A stretch of DNA of 64,000 nucleotides, from contig NZ_PSTZ01000010.1 of the NCBI RefSeq assembly GCF_002931555.1, forward strand, positions 186,001 through 250,000, written 5' to 3'. This document shows, one piece after another, positions 1 to 7,830 of the stretch. Both the position numbers and the translations under genes were made by a program. Numbering within the stretch: the first letter of the stretch is position 1; every line of letters begins with the position of its first letter. The notes under the pieces were generated by a model. That model saw only the letters and a program-made list of their open reading frames with translations, was not told where the DNA came from and ran no database searches. This DNA comes from Pseudoclavibacter sp. RFBB5. Lineage in GTDB: Bacteria; Actinomycetota; Actinomycetes; Actinomycetales; Microbacteriaceae.

Positions 1-77
1 ACAAGGCCGCGCTTGGGCTCGGAGCCTCGCTTTGACTCGGCGACGTCGGTCGCTTCGTCGGACTTGCTTGGACTCAC
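1..77 (-). CDS. secE: Preprotein translocase subunit SecE (5' fragment)
   Basis: Only the first 25 codons are in the window; the gene continues past position 1. The readable N-terminus (MSPSKSDEATDVAES...PKRGL) is a charged, low-complexity stretch ending in a basic K-R-G-L. This is the usual lead-in to the single membrane helix of actinobacterial SecE, the small integral subunit that clamps SecY in the Sec channel. The GTG start lies just downstream of a GGGAGA Shine-Dalgarno at 81-86. The tRNA-Trp gene directly upstream on the same strand matches the common actinobacterial order tRNA-Trp, secE, nusG. Identity rests on this context plus the N-terminus, because the membrane helix itself is outside the window. 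Confidence 0.72.
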   Translation of the reverse strand, partial: MSPSKSDEATDVAESKRGSEPKRGL

Positions 78-147
78 GCGCTCTCCCTTTCGATGGTTGA
101 GACCTTCGATGGTGGGCCCCGTAGTGGGTGCGTTCAGCACCGAAATG

Positions 148-220
148 CAGGGCGGACAGGACTCGAACCTGCAACCTGCGGTTTTGGAGACCGCTGCTCT
201 ACCAATTGAGCCACCGCCCT
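148..220 (-). tRNA. tRNA-Trp (anticodon CCA)
   Basis: The minus strand folds as a full cloverleaf. The 7-bp acceptor stem is AGGGCGG/CCGCCCT with discriminator G at 148. The D arm carries TGGTAGAGC, the anticodon arm is GCGGTCTCCAAAACCGC with CCA in the loop, and the T arm contains GGTTCGAGTCC. No CCA tail is encoded. It lies about 70 bp upstream of secE on the same strand. Confidence 0.97.
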
Positions 221-224
221 TTGC

Positions 225-253
225 GTGAACACCGGATGCGTGCATCCGTTCAC
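225..253. other. Bulged palindrome upstream of tRNA-Trp
   Basis: GTGAAC-ACC-GGATGC, a 2-nt centre, then GCATCCGTTCAC: 12 paired bases with a 3-nt bulge. It sits between the divergent tRNA-Trp and aminotransferase genes. It could be an operator or an RNA hairpin; no regulator can be assigned. The GGATGCGTGCATCC core recurs in the terminator at 59884-59923. Confidence 0.45.
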
Positions 254-412
254 CCTGATACCGTCTGCAGCCGCTCCATAGGGAACGGTTTCAGGCGCGG
301 TTCAGTATGTCGCTTTCGGCAACCAGGAAAGCATACGACAGGTGCGCGCCGGAAGTCCAACGCGGGTGCAACTCGCGGACGGCGACGTGCCTCCGGACCT
401 AGACTCAAGGCC

Positions 413-1624
413 ATGGTTTCCGACTCACGTCTCTCTCCTCGCATCGCCGCGATCGCCGAATCCGCCACCCTCAAGGTCGACGCGAAGGCCAAGGGCCTCA
501 AGGCCGCCGGCCGACCCGTCATCAGCTATGCAGCGGGCGAGCCCGACTTCCCCACGCCGCAGCACGTCGTCGAGGCTGCGCTCGTCGCCGTCAGCGACCC
601 CAAGAACCACCGCTATACGCCCGCAGCCGGCCTGCCGGAGCTCCGCGAGGCCATCGCCGAGAAGACCAAGCGCGACTCCGGCTGGGATGTCCCCGCCTCG
701 CAGGTCATCGTCACGAACGGTGGCAAGCAGGCCGTCTACCAGGCCATCAACACGGTCGTCGGCGCCGGCGACGAGGTCCTCCTCCCCGCCCCCTACTGGA
801 CCACCTACCCCGAGGTCATCCAGCTCGCTGGCGGCACGACCGTTCCCGTCTTCGCCGGAGCCGACCAGGAGTACAAGGTCACCGTCGACCAGCTCGAGGC
901 CGCGCGCACGCCCGCCACGAAGGCGATGCTGTTCGTCTCGCCGTCCAACCCGACCGGTGCCGTCTACTCCGAAGAGGAGACGCGGGCCATCGGCGAATGG
1001 GCTGCCGAGCACAGCATCTGGGTCATCGCCGACGAGATCTACCAGAACCTCACCTACGACGGCGTCCGAGCCGTCTCCATCGTCGAAGCGGCCCCTGCTG
1101 TCGCCGACCGCACCATCCTCGTCAACGGCGTCGCCAAGTCGTTCGCGATGACCGGCTGGCGCGTCGGTTGGATGGTCGGCCCCGCCGACGCCATCAAGGG
1201 CGCGGGCAACCTGCAGTCGCACCTGTCGAGCAACGTCAACAACATCGCCCAGCGCGCGGCCATCGCAGCCCTGACGGGGCCGACCGAGCCCGTCGAGGAG
1301 ATGCGCCTCGCCTTCGACCGCCGCCGCAAGACGATGGTCGAAGAGCTCAGCAAGGTCAACGGCTTCCGCGTCCCGACGCCCGAGGGCGCCTTCTACGTCT
1401 ACGCCGACGTGCAGCAGCTCATCGGCACGGAGATCGAGGGGCGACAGATCACCTCGTCGCTGGACCTCGCCGACCTCATCCTCGACGTCGCCGAGGTCGC
1501 CGTCGTGCCAGGTGAGGCGTTCGGGCCGTCCGGCTACCTGCGCCTCAGCTACGCGCTCGGCGACGACGCGCTGCTGGAAGGCGTGCGGCGCCTGCAGAAG
1601 CTCTTCGCCGGCGTCGAGCTCTAG
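413..1624 (+). CDS. aspC: Pyridoxal-phosphate aminotransferase, aspartate type
   Basis: A fold-type I PLP aminotransferase of 403 residues that probably transfers the amino group between aspartate and 2-oxoglutarate, in the cytoplasm. Visible family blocks are the N-terminal [20 protein letters not shown], the [11 protein letters not shown] loop, the [10 protein letters not shown] strand with the PLP-binding Asp and Tyr, the lysine block [16 protein letters not shown], and the C-terminal GYLRLSYA with the substrate-carboxylate Arg. The ATG at 413 was chosen because homologs start with MxxSRLSPRI; the frame is open further upstream but crosses the tRNA antisense. It is monocistronic, divergent from tRNA-Trp/secE, and followed by a strong hairpin. 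Exact substrate preference within the class I family cannot be read from sequence. Confidence 0.9.
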   Translation: MVSDSRLSPRIAAIAESATLKVDAKAKGLKAAGRPVISYAAGEPDFPTPQHVVEAALVAVSDPKNHRYTPAAGLPELREAIAEKTKRDSGWDVPASQVIVTNGGKQAVYQAINTVVGAGDEVLLPAPYWTTYPEVIQLAGGTTVPVFAGADQEYKVTVDQLEAARTPATKAMLFVSPSNPTGAVYSEEETRAIGEWAAEHSIWVIADEIYQNLTYDGVRAVSIVEAAPAVADRTILVNGVAKSFAMTGWRVGWMVGPADAIKGAGNLQSHLSSNVNNIAQRAAIAALTGPTEPVEEMRLAFDRRRKTMVEELSKVNGFRVPTPEGAFYVYADVQQLIGTEIEGRQITSSLDLADLILDVAEVAVVPGEAFGPSGYLRLSYALGDDALLEGVRRLQKLFAGVEL

Positions 1625-1672
1625 GCACGCGGCGGCTCGGCACGCATCCGCTCGCCGCGCATACGCTTCGCT

Positions 1673-1729
1673 GAAGAGGCCAGTTTCACCTCATCCTGGC
1701 GCTCAGGACGGGGCGGAACTGGCCTCTTC
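1673..1729. terminator. Bidirectional hairpin terminator
   Basis: Perfect 13-bp arms, GAAGAGGCCAGTT at 1673-1685 and its complement at 1717-1729, with a small inner stem (TCCTG/CAGGA) in the loop. It lies between the convergent aminotransferase and the gene ending at 1784. Confidence 0.75.
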
Positions 1730-1783
1730 TCGCGGTTCTCGGTTCTCGGTCCGCGGGCGCGCAGGGCCCGCGAGCAGGCGTGA

Positions 1784-3028
1784 CTACGGCGTCGTGAAGC
1801 TGATCTCGGCGACCTTCTGCGAGATACGCGAGTTGGGGTCGTCGAGCTCGCCGCCCCACGCATTCGCCAAGATGGTGATCTTCGTACCGGTCGACGGCAT
1901 GTAGCGGGTCGCCATCATCCCCTCGGACCCGTCCGACCAGCGCAGGCGCTGCGCGAGCAGCTCCAGCTCGTACCCGCCCTGCCCCTTGAGCACCAGCGGC
2001 ACGGGATCACCGATCGGCTCGGGCTTCGCCGTGAACTGCAGCGAGGCCGAGTTCAGCTCCGACCGCGTCATGTCCTCGTCGCGGTACTCGCTCTTGTGCA
2101 GGTTCTCCTGCGCCACCGAGAAGTACGCGCCGGACTGCGGGTCGCTCAGGATGTACAGGTTGGGCTGGCGCTCGGAGACGTCCTGCTCCCAGCCGCCGAC
2201 AGGTGGGTTCACCACCGTGATGCCGTTCGGGAACACGACGTCCGTCGTGATCGGGATGTACCCGGCGACCGCGTCCTGGGGCGCGGCGGGCATGAGCGTG
2301 CTCGTCGGGACGGGCGTTGACGTCGGAGCCTGCGGGTCAGCGCCCCCGACGGGGATGGTGGGGTCGTTCGGCGAGGTGAACGCCATGAAGAGGCCGACCA
2401 CGAGGGCGACGATCGCGACACCGCTGATGCCGATGCCGACGAGGAGACCGACCGGGCGCTTGCGCTGCTTCTGCAGTTCCGGGTCCTCCCCCAGCTCGCG
2501 GCGCCTGGGCTGCGCGGCAGTCTGCTGCTGCGGCGCGAACCGGGGCGGCGGGACACCGGCGGGAAGATTCGCGGGAGGACCCTGCACGAACGGGGGCTGC
2601 CCTGGGAAACCGGCACCCGGCTGCCCCGGGCCCTGCACAGGACGTGGCATCGGAGCCTGCGACGGGAGATTGCCCGGCCCAGGGACGGAGGCGTTCGCGG
2701 GGTGCTGCCCGTGCGCGGGGTGCTGGGCCGGCGCGGGGTACTGGCCCGGCGCGGGATGCTGGCCCGGCGCGGGCGCCTGGCCCGGCGCGGGCGCCTGGCC
2801 CGGCGCGGGGAACTGCCCTTGCCCCGGTCCGGCAACGCGCGGTGGTGCGGAGAACTGTCCAGGCACTCGAGGGTGCCCCTGCGGCACGCCAGCCGACGGC
2901 ACGCCCCACGGGGTCTGCTGACCGGCACCCTGCGCGGGTGGCACGGGTCCACCTCCGCGCGGCCGATCCCGGCGTCGGTCCTGACCGCCGTTCTGGCCCG
3001 GCGGTGGTGTGATGGGCGGTTGCGTCAT
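1784..3028 (-). CDS. Pro/Gly/Gln-rich single-pass membrane protein, function unknown
   Basis: 414 residues in three parts. Residues 1-190 are a disordered cytoplasmic segment very rich in Pro, Gly and Gln, with tandem PAPGQ units around 74-105. Residues 193-217 form one membrane helix preceded by basic residues (KQRKRP). Residues 218-414 are an extracytoplasmic domain that opens with a Pro/Thr/Ser linker and ends in a compact, Trp-containing region. This layout is common among actinobacterial proteins in which the Pro-rich arm scaffolds cell-envelope or secretion components, but no named domain is recognised. It is transcribed alone, convergent with the aminotransferase. The DNA repeats behind the PAPGQ units make this part prone to length variation. 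Confidence 0.8.
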   Translation of the reverse strand: MTQPPITPPPGQNGGQDRRRDRPRGGGPVPPAQGAGQQTPWGVPSAGVPQGHPRVPGQFSAPPRVAGPGQGQFPAPGQAPAPGQAPAPGQHPAPGQYPAPAQHPAHGQHPANASVPGPGNLPSQAPMPRPVQGPGQPGAGFPGQPPFVQGPPANLPAGVPPPRFAPQQQTAAQPRRRELGEDPELQKQRKRPVGLLVGIGISGVAIVALVVGLFMAFTSPNDPTIPVGGADPQAPTSTPVPTSTLMPAAPQDAVAGYIPITTDVVFPNGITVVNPPVGGWEQDVSERQPNLYILSDPQSGAYFSVAQENLHKSEYRDEDMTRSELNSASLQFTAKPEPIGDPVPLVLKGQGGYELELLAQRLRWSDGSEGMMATRYMPSTGTKITILANAWGGELDDPNSRISQKVAEISFTTP

Positions 3029-3098
3029 GCCTGCGAGAGTACCGCCCGCGTCAGGCAGTCGCCTTGGCGCGGGCGGTACTCACCGAGAGAGCTGCGAC

Positions 3099-4832
3099 TC
3101 AGTCGAAGATGCGGCGAAGCAGGTTCGTGTCTGCGAGGTCGACGAGCTCGTCACCGCGCCCGGACAGGACGGTGCGCAGGGCGTACAGCGTGAATCCCTT
3201 GACCTGCTCCGCTGAGATGGTCGGGGGAATCGACAGCTCCTGCCTCGCCGTCACCACATCGATGAGCGCCGGTCCGTCGTGCGCGAACGCCTCCCGGAGG
3301 GCACCCTCGAGGTCGTTCGGGTTCTCGACCCGCTGCCCGTGGATGCCGACCGCCTTCGCGACGTCTGCGAAGTTCGGGTTCTCGAGGTCGGTGCCGTAGT
3401 TGACGAAGCCGGCGGCCTTCATCTCGACCTCGACGAAGTTGAGGGAGGAGTTGTTGAAGACGACGATCTTCACGGGGAGCTTGCTCTGCCTGAGCGTGAG
3501 CAGCTCACCGAGGAGCATCGCGAGTCCGCCGTCACCCGCGAGCGCCACCACCTGGCGATCGGGGAACGCTGACTGCGCACCGATGGCCTGCGGCACGGCG
3601 TTGGCCATCGTGCCGTGGCTGAACGAGCCGATGAGCCTCCGCTGCCCGTTCATCTCGAGGTAGCGGGCGGCCCAGACGACGGGTGAGCCAACATCCGGGA
3701 TGAACACGGCGTCTTGCGTCGCGAGCTCGCTGACGAGTCGGGCCACGTACTGCGGGTGGATGGGCGTGCGCCCGTGGTCGTTGTCGGCGAGCGAGTCGAG
3801 TTCCTTGCGCGCCTTGCGGTAGTGCTTGACGGACGACTCGAGGTGCTTGCTGCTCTTGTTTCCCGCGAGGAGCGGGAGCAGCGCGTCGAGGGTGTCCCCG
3901 ACGTCGCCGACCAGTCCCAGGTCGAGCGGCGTGCGCTTGCCGAGCTGCTCGCCGCGGATGTCGACCTGGATGATCTTCGCCTTCGATGGGAAGAACTGCT
4001 GGTAGGGGAAGTCGGTGCCGAGCATGAGGAGCGCGTCGCAGTCCTCGATGGCGCGGTAGCCGGACGAGAAGCCGAGGAGCCCCGTCATGCCGACGTCATA
4101 GGGGTTGTCGTACTCGATGAACTCCTTGCCGCGGAGCGCGTGGACGATCGGGGCTTGCAGCGCCTCGGCCGCTGCCAGCAGCTGCGCGTGCGATCCCTGC
4201 GTGCCGGCGCCGCCGAGAATGGTGACCTTCCTTGCCGAGTTGAGGATGTCCGCGGCCCTCGCGAGGTCCTCGTCCGTCGGGCGCACCACTGACCTGGTGG
4301 GGAGGATCGGTGCGGACTTGCGCCGCCCGGCGCTCTCCTTCAGGAAGATCTCCCCCGGGATCACGACCACGGCCACGCCCTGCTTCTCGACAGCGGCGCG
4401 CATGGCGATCTCGAGCACCCGTGGCAGCTGCTCGGGTACGCTGACCATCTCGCAGTAGACGCTGCTCTCGCGGAAGAGCTCCTGCGGGTGCGTCTCCTGG
4501 AAGTAGCCGCTGCCGATCTCGGCGGAAGGGATGTGGGCGGCGATCGCGAGCACGGGCACGCGGCTGCGGTTCGCGTCGTAGAGGCCGTTGATGAGATGCA
4601 GGTTGCCCGGCCCGCAGCTGCCAGCGCAGACGGCCAGGTCCCCGGTCAGCGCGGCGTCTGCCGAAGCCGCGAAGGCCGCGGCTTCCTCGTGCCGCACATG
4701 CGACCAGGCGACGCGTCCGTTCCGGCGGATGGCGTCGGTGAACCCGTTGAGCGAGTCACCGGGAAGCCCGTAGACCCGCTCGACTCCGGCATCGTGGAGG
4801 ATATCGACGATCGTGTCAGCGACTGTAGTCAT
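3099..4832 (-). CDS. poxB: Pyruvate oxidase / pyruvate:quinone oxidoreductase (PoxB)
   Basis: 577 residues, the usual PoxB length. It is a thiamine diphosphate- and FAD-dependent enzyme that decarboxylates pyruvate to acetate and passes electrons to the quinone pool at the membrane. The activating Glu lies in HVRHEEAAAF (near residue 50). The block AVCAGSCGPGNLHLINGLYD and the following EIGSGYFQETHPQ are close to the E. coli PoxB sequence as I know it. The ThDP motif GDGG starts near residue 433 with its NNSSLNF end. The C-terminal VKGFTLYALRTVLSGRGDE resembles the lipid-binding tail that activates PoxB. It is a single gene with an ATG start and no partner nearby. Acetolactate synthase is a relative, but the C-terminal tail and central blocks favour PoxB. 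Confidence 0.94.
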   Translation of the reverse strand: MTTVADTIVDILHDAGVERVYGLPGDSLNGFTDAIRRNGRVAWSHVRHEEAAAFAASADAALTGDLAVCAGSCGPGNLHLINGLYDANRSRVPVLAIAAHIPSAEIGSGYFQETHPQELFRESSVYCEMVSVPEQLPRVLEIAMRAAVEKQGVAVVVIPGEIFLKESAGRRKSAPILPTRSVVRPTDEDLARAADILNSARKVTILGGAGTQGSHAQLLAAAEALQAPIVHALRGKEFIEYDNPYDVGMTGLLGFSSGYRAIEDCDALLMLGTDFPYQQFFPSKAKIIQVDIRGEQLGKRTPLDLGLVGDVGDTLDALLPLLAGNKSSKHLESSVKHYRKARKELDSLADNDHGRTPIHPQYVARLVSELATQDAVFIPDVGSPVVWAARYLEMNGQRRLIGSFSHGTMANAVPQAIGAQSAFPDRQVVALAGDGGLAMLLGELLTLRQSKLPVKIVVFNNSSLNFVEVEMKAAGFVNYGTDLENPNFADVAKAVGIHGQRVENPNDLEGALREAFAHDGPALIDVVTARQELSIPPTISAEQVKGFTLYALRTVLSGRGDELVDLADTNLLRRIFD

Positions 4833-4913
4833 GGCGCGATCTTCTGCCTCGAACCGGGGAGACAGCCGAGCGATCGACAGCCTGTCACCGCGAGACCGTG
4901 CTAGGCGTTCCCG

Positions 4914-5318
4914 CTAGGCCTGGCTGACCCGCACGAGGTTGCCCGAGGGGTCGCGGAATGCGGCGTCGCGCACGCCCCAGAACTGGTCGGTCGGCTCCTG
5001 CAGCACCTCGACCCCGCCCGCCGTCTGCACCTTCTCGAAGAGCGCGTCGAGGTCGCTCGTGCGGAAGAGGAGTCCGGGCAGCTCGCCCTTCGCGAGCATC
5101 GCGGAGAGCATCTCGCCGTCTTGCTCGGAGCGACCCGCCTTGGGATGGGAGAGCACGATCTCGAGCTCGGGCTGCTCCTGCGTCGACAGGGTGATCCAGC
5201 GGAAGCCCTCGTTCGGAACCTCGCTGCGCACCTCGAGGCCGAGGGCGTCTCGATAGAACGCGAGCGCCGCATCCGGGTCATCGGCGAACACGTGCACATG
5301 GCTGAGTGAGAGTGTCAT
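4914..5318 (-). CDS. VOC-family (glyoxalase/bleomycin-resistance fold) protein
   Basis: 134 residues with the paired beta-alpha-beta-beta-beta modules of the vicinal oxygen chelate fold: HVHVFADDPDAALAFYRDALGLEV at the start and FRDPSGNLVRVSQ at the end. The His near residue 8 and a Glu in ELEIVLSH could bind metal, but the substrate cannot be predicted. The ATG at 5318 is preferred because a -10-like TAGCAT (minus strand, 5326-5331) stands 7 nt upstream, which suggests a leaderless transcript. The AraC-type gene lies directly upstream on the same strand, and this regulator/VOC pairing recurs in actinobacteria. Confidence 0.85.
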   Translation of the reverse strand: MTLSLSHVHVFADDPDAALAFYRDALGLEVRSEVPNEGFRWITLSTQEQPELEIVLSHPKAGRSEQDGEMLSAMLAKGELPGLLFRTSDLDALFEKVQTAGGVEVLQEPTDQFWGVRDAAFRDPSGNLVRVSQA

Positions 5319-5325
5319 GCTCCCG

Positions 5326-5331
5326 ATGCTA
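5326..5331 (-). promoter_or_regulatory. -10 element (TAGCAT) of a leaderless promoter
   Basis: TAGCAT on the minus strand ends 7 nt before the ATG at 5318, so transcription would start at or next to the start codon. It would give the VOC gene its own promoter at the 3' end of the AraC gene. Confidence 0.45.
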
Positions 5332-5823
5332 GGACCGGCAACCGACATTCACTTCTCGGAAACTGCTCGAAGCCTCGACGACCGGTACGGCAGCCAGTCT
5401 CCCCTCCTTCTCGGCGCGCTCATGGACGCGCCTCGGCCGACCCCAGACCTGCGAGGTGCAGCTCGGGATGACGACGCTCTCGCGGTGATCGCGCGCTCGG
5501 TAGGCGCTCGGTGACTCCCCCACGATCTCCGTGAAGCGACTGCTGAACGAACCGAGGCTCGTCGCGCCGACCGCAGTGCACGCATCCGTCACGCTCACAT
5601 CGCCTCGGCGCAGCAGCGCCTTCGCCCGCTCGATGCGCCTCGTCATGAGGTGCGCATACGGGGTCTCGCCGTAGGCCTCCCGGAAACGGCGGCTGAAGTG
5701 GGCCGTCGACATGTGCGCCGCCTTCGCCATGGCCGGAACGTCGAGCGGCCGCGCGTACTCGCGGTCGATGAAGTCGCGCGCGCGTCGGAGGCGGCGAAGC
5801 TCGTCGAGGTCGGTCGAGGCCAT
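5329..5823 (-). CDS. AraC-family transcriptional regulator
   Basis: 164 residues consisting almost only of the AraC DNA-binding domain. The two helix-turn-helix units are visible as YARPLDVPAMAKAAHMSTAHFSRRF and VSVTDACTAVGATSLGSFSSRFTEIVGESPSAYR, each with the expected Phe-containing recognition helix. There is no N-terminal ligand domain, so it belongs to the short, effector-less class. The ATG at 5823 was chosen because the conserved part begins right after it and a -10-like CATACT lies just upstream; the longer frame to 5997 would overlap the palindrome and promoter region. It is followed by the VOC gene and faces the ABC-2 transporter genes, with a perfect 24-bp palindrome between. Confidence 0.87.
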   Translation of the reverse strand: MASTDLDELRRLRRARDFIDREYARPLDVPAMAKAAHMSTAHFSRRFREAYGETPYAHLMTRRIERAKALLRRGDVSVTDACTAVGATSLGSFSSRFTEIVGESPSAYRARDHRESVVIPSCTSQVWGRPRRVHERAEKEGRLAAVPVVEASSSFREVNVGCRS

Positions 5824-5879
5824 ACCTCCAGTATGCGCGGGCGCCGTCGTGGGTTCGGTCACCGAAGTTGGCGGGCCCG

Positions 5880-5903
5880 CGCCTCCACCGATCGGTGGAG
5901 GCG
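5880..5903. promoter_or_regulatory. Perfect 24-bp palindrome, candidate operator
   Basis: Arms CGCCTCCACCGA and its exact complement with no spacer, in the 133-bp gap between the divergent AraC gene (5823) and the exporter ATPase gene (5957). Position and symmetry fit binding of a dimeric regulator. AraC proteins usually prefer direct repeats, so another repressor is also possible. Confidence 0.5.
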
Positions 5904-5956
5904 AATCAGCCGGTCGGGCCCTGCCGCTGCGGGCAGGCTCACCGTTGGATAGGAGC

Positions 5957-6880
5957 ATGAGCACACAGGCAGCCTTAGAGGTCACCGACCTCGTCAAGCG
6001 CTACGGAGACCGCGACGTCGTCGACGGCCTCTCCTTCGAGGTCCGCCACGGCGAGACCTTCGCCCTGCTCGGTCCGAACGGGGCCGGCAAGAGCACCACC
6101 ATCGAGATCCTCGAGGGCTTCCGCACGGCGACGTCCGGCAGTGCGCGTGTGCTCGGCCATGACCCGGCACACGGGGACGCTGGATGGCGCGGCCGCATAG
6201 GCGTCGTCAGCCAGTCGAGCGCCGACATCGAGCGCTACTCGGCGCGTGAGGTGCTGCGTCACTTCGCGAGCCTCTACCGACAGCCTCGCGATGTCGCCGA
6301 GACCATCGAGCGCTGCGGGATCGCGCCGTTCGCGACGCAGCGCGTCGGTCGCCTCTCCGGCGGCCAGAAGCGCCGTGTCGATGTCGCGCTCGGCATCATC
6401 GGCAATCCGGAGGTGCTGTTCCTCGATGAGCCGACCACGGGCTTCGACCCCAACGCCCGCCGCGAGTTCTGGGGGCTCATCCAGCAGCTGAAGGGCGAAG
6501 GCATGACGATGGTGCTCACGACGCACTACCTCGACGAAGCGGAGCACCTCAGCGACCGAGCCGGGATCATCGCGGCGGGGAAGCTCGTGGAGATCGGCGA
6601 CATCACGACGATCGGTGGGCCTGCGTCCCGCACTCCGCGGGTGCGCTGGCAGGAAGCCGACGGCCGATGGCGAGAGCAGAAGACGGATGCGCCCGCCCAG
6701 CTCGTAGCCGCGCTCGCGGACAGGCTCGGCCCGGAGCCCGCCGGCCTCACCATCACCCGGCCCTCGCTCGAGGACGTCTACCTCGAGATCATCGGCGAGC
6801 ATCCGGTCGACAGCCCGGCGCATCCGGCAGCCGACACCCCCACAGCACTCACTCCCGCACTCCTCGGAGGCACGAAATGA
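5957..6880 (+). CDS. ABC-2 type exporter, ATP-binding protein
   Basis: 307 residues, the cytoplasmic ATPase of a two-gene exporter. Walker A is GPNGAGKS, the Q-loop VVSQSS, the signature LSGGQ within RLSGGQKRRVDVA, Walker B VLFLDEPTTG, and the switch His TTHYLDEAEHLSDRA. The C-terminal 70 residues form the extra domain typical of DrrA/CcmA-like subunits, with SLEDVYLEI near the end. The ATG at 5957 has AGGAG immediately before it. Its stop overlaps the permease start (ATGA). Next come a histidine kinase and response regulator, so export of an antibiotic, lipid or peptide sensed by that kinase is a reasonable inference. The substrate is unknown. Confidence 0.93.
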   Translation: MSTQAALEVTDLVKRYGDRDVVDGLSFEVRHGETFALLGPNGAGKSTTIEILEGFRTATSGSARVLGHDPAHGDAGWRGRIGVVSQSSADIERYSAREVLRHFASLYRQPRDVAETIERCGIAPFATQRVGRLSGGQKRRVDVALGIIGNPEVLFLDEPTTGFDPNARREFWGLIQQLKGEGMTMVLTTHYLDEAEHLSDRAGIIAAGKLVEIGDITTIGGPASRTPRVRWQEADGRWREQKTDAPAQLVAALADRLGPEPAGLTITRPSLEDVYLEIIGEHPVDSPAHPAADTPTALTPALLGGTK

Positions 6881-7776
6881 CTCAGATCTCAGCACTCGGC
6901 ACCGCTGGCGACAGCACGCAGGACGCCCCGAAGTCCGGGCTGCGGGCGGCAGGCCGCCCGCCCAAGCCCAAGACGACGATCGGCAACGGGCTGCGGCGCA
7001 TCTCCTTCGAGCTGCGGGGGTACTTCCGCCAGACCGATCAGGTGTTCTTCGTCTTCCTGTTCCCTCTGGTCATGTTCGCGCTCTTCGCATCGATCTTCAG
7101 CGGTGAGACGGTCGTCGACGACCCGAGGTTCGCCGACGTGACGATGTCGCAGTACTACCTGACGGGCATGCTCGCGATGGCGATCCTCCTCTCGGGCATG
7201 CAGTTCCTCGGCATCGACATCGCCACCGAGAAGCATGAGGGCGGACTCGCGCGCCTCGGCGCGACCCCGCTCAGCCCCGTCTCGTTCTTCATCGGGAAGA
7301 TCGGGCTCGTGCTCCTCACCTGCACGGTGCAGCTCGCCCTGCTCATGGCCCTGGCGGTCATCGCGTTCGACATCACGCTGCCGGACTCGGGCGAGCTGTG
7401 GATGCGGTTCGCGTGGCTGTCGATCCTGGGCATCTTCTGCTTCGCCGCCCTGGGCATCGCGATCTCCGCGATCCCGCGGTCTGCCAGGTCGGCATCAGCG
7501 ATCGTGCTGCCACTGGTGCTCGTTCCTCAGTTCCTCTCGGGCATCTACGTGCAGTTCTCGGTCCTGCCCGAGTGGATGCAGCAGGTCTCGAACCTCTTCC
7601 CCCTCGCCGGTCTCGTTCGGGGCATGCGCAGCGTGTTCCTTCCTGACGCATTCGCGGCGGCGGAGGTCGGCGGCACGTGGGGCCTCGGCAACGCGGCGAT
7701 CACACTCGGCGTCTGGACGGTCATCGGTCTCGTCGCGAGCCTGCTGACGTTCCGGTGGAGCCGCGGCCGCAACTAG
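6877..7776 (+). CDS. ABC-2 type exporter, permease protein
   Basis: 299 residues with a ~45-residue basic cytoplasmic N-terminus, a first helix at QVFFVFLFPLVMFALFASIF, and five further hydrophobic segments. The ABC-2 hallmark is EKHEGGLARLGATPLSPVSF, the coupling region before helix 3, and the late helix LVLVPQFLSGIYVQFSVLPEWMQ carries the conserved P-x-x-F-L-S-G. The ATG at 6877 overlaps the ATPase stop by 4 nt, so translation is coupled. It pairs with the ATPase to form the membrane pore of the exporter. Confidence 0.92.
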   Translation: MTQISALGTAGDSTQDAPKSGLRAAGRPPKPKTTIGNGLRRISFELRGYFRQTDQVFFVFLFPLVMFALFASIFSGETVVDDPRFADVTMSQYYLTGMLAMAILLSGMQFLGIDIATEKHEGGLARLGATPLSPVSFFIGKIGLVLLTCTVQLALLMALAVIAFDITLPDSGELWMRFAWLSILGIFCFAALGIAISAIPRSARSASAIVLPLVLVPQFLSGIYVQFSVLPEWMQQVSNLFPLAGLVRGMRSVFLPDAFAAAEVGGTWGLGNAAITLGVWTVIGLVASLLTFRWSRGRN

Positions 7777-7830
7777 GTGCGAGCGCAGGTGGGCGTCGTT
7801 GTCGGTGGGTCGCGAGAGGATGAGCACGTG

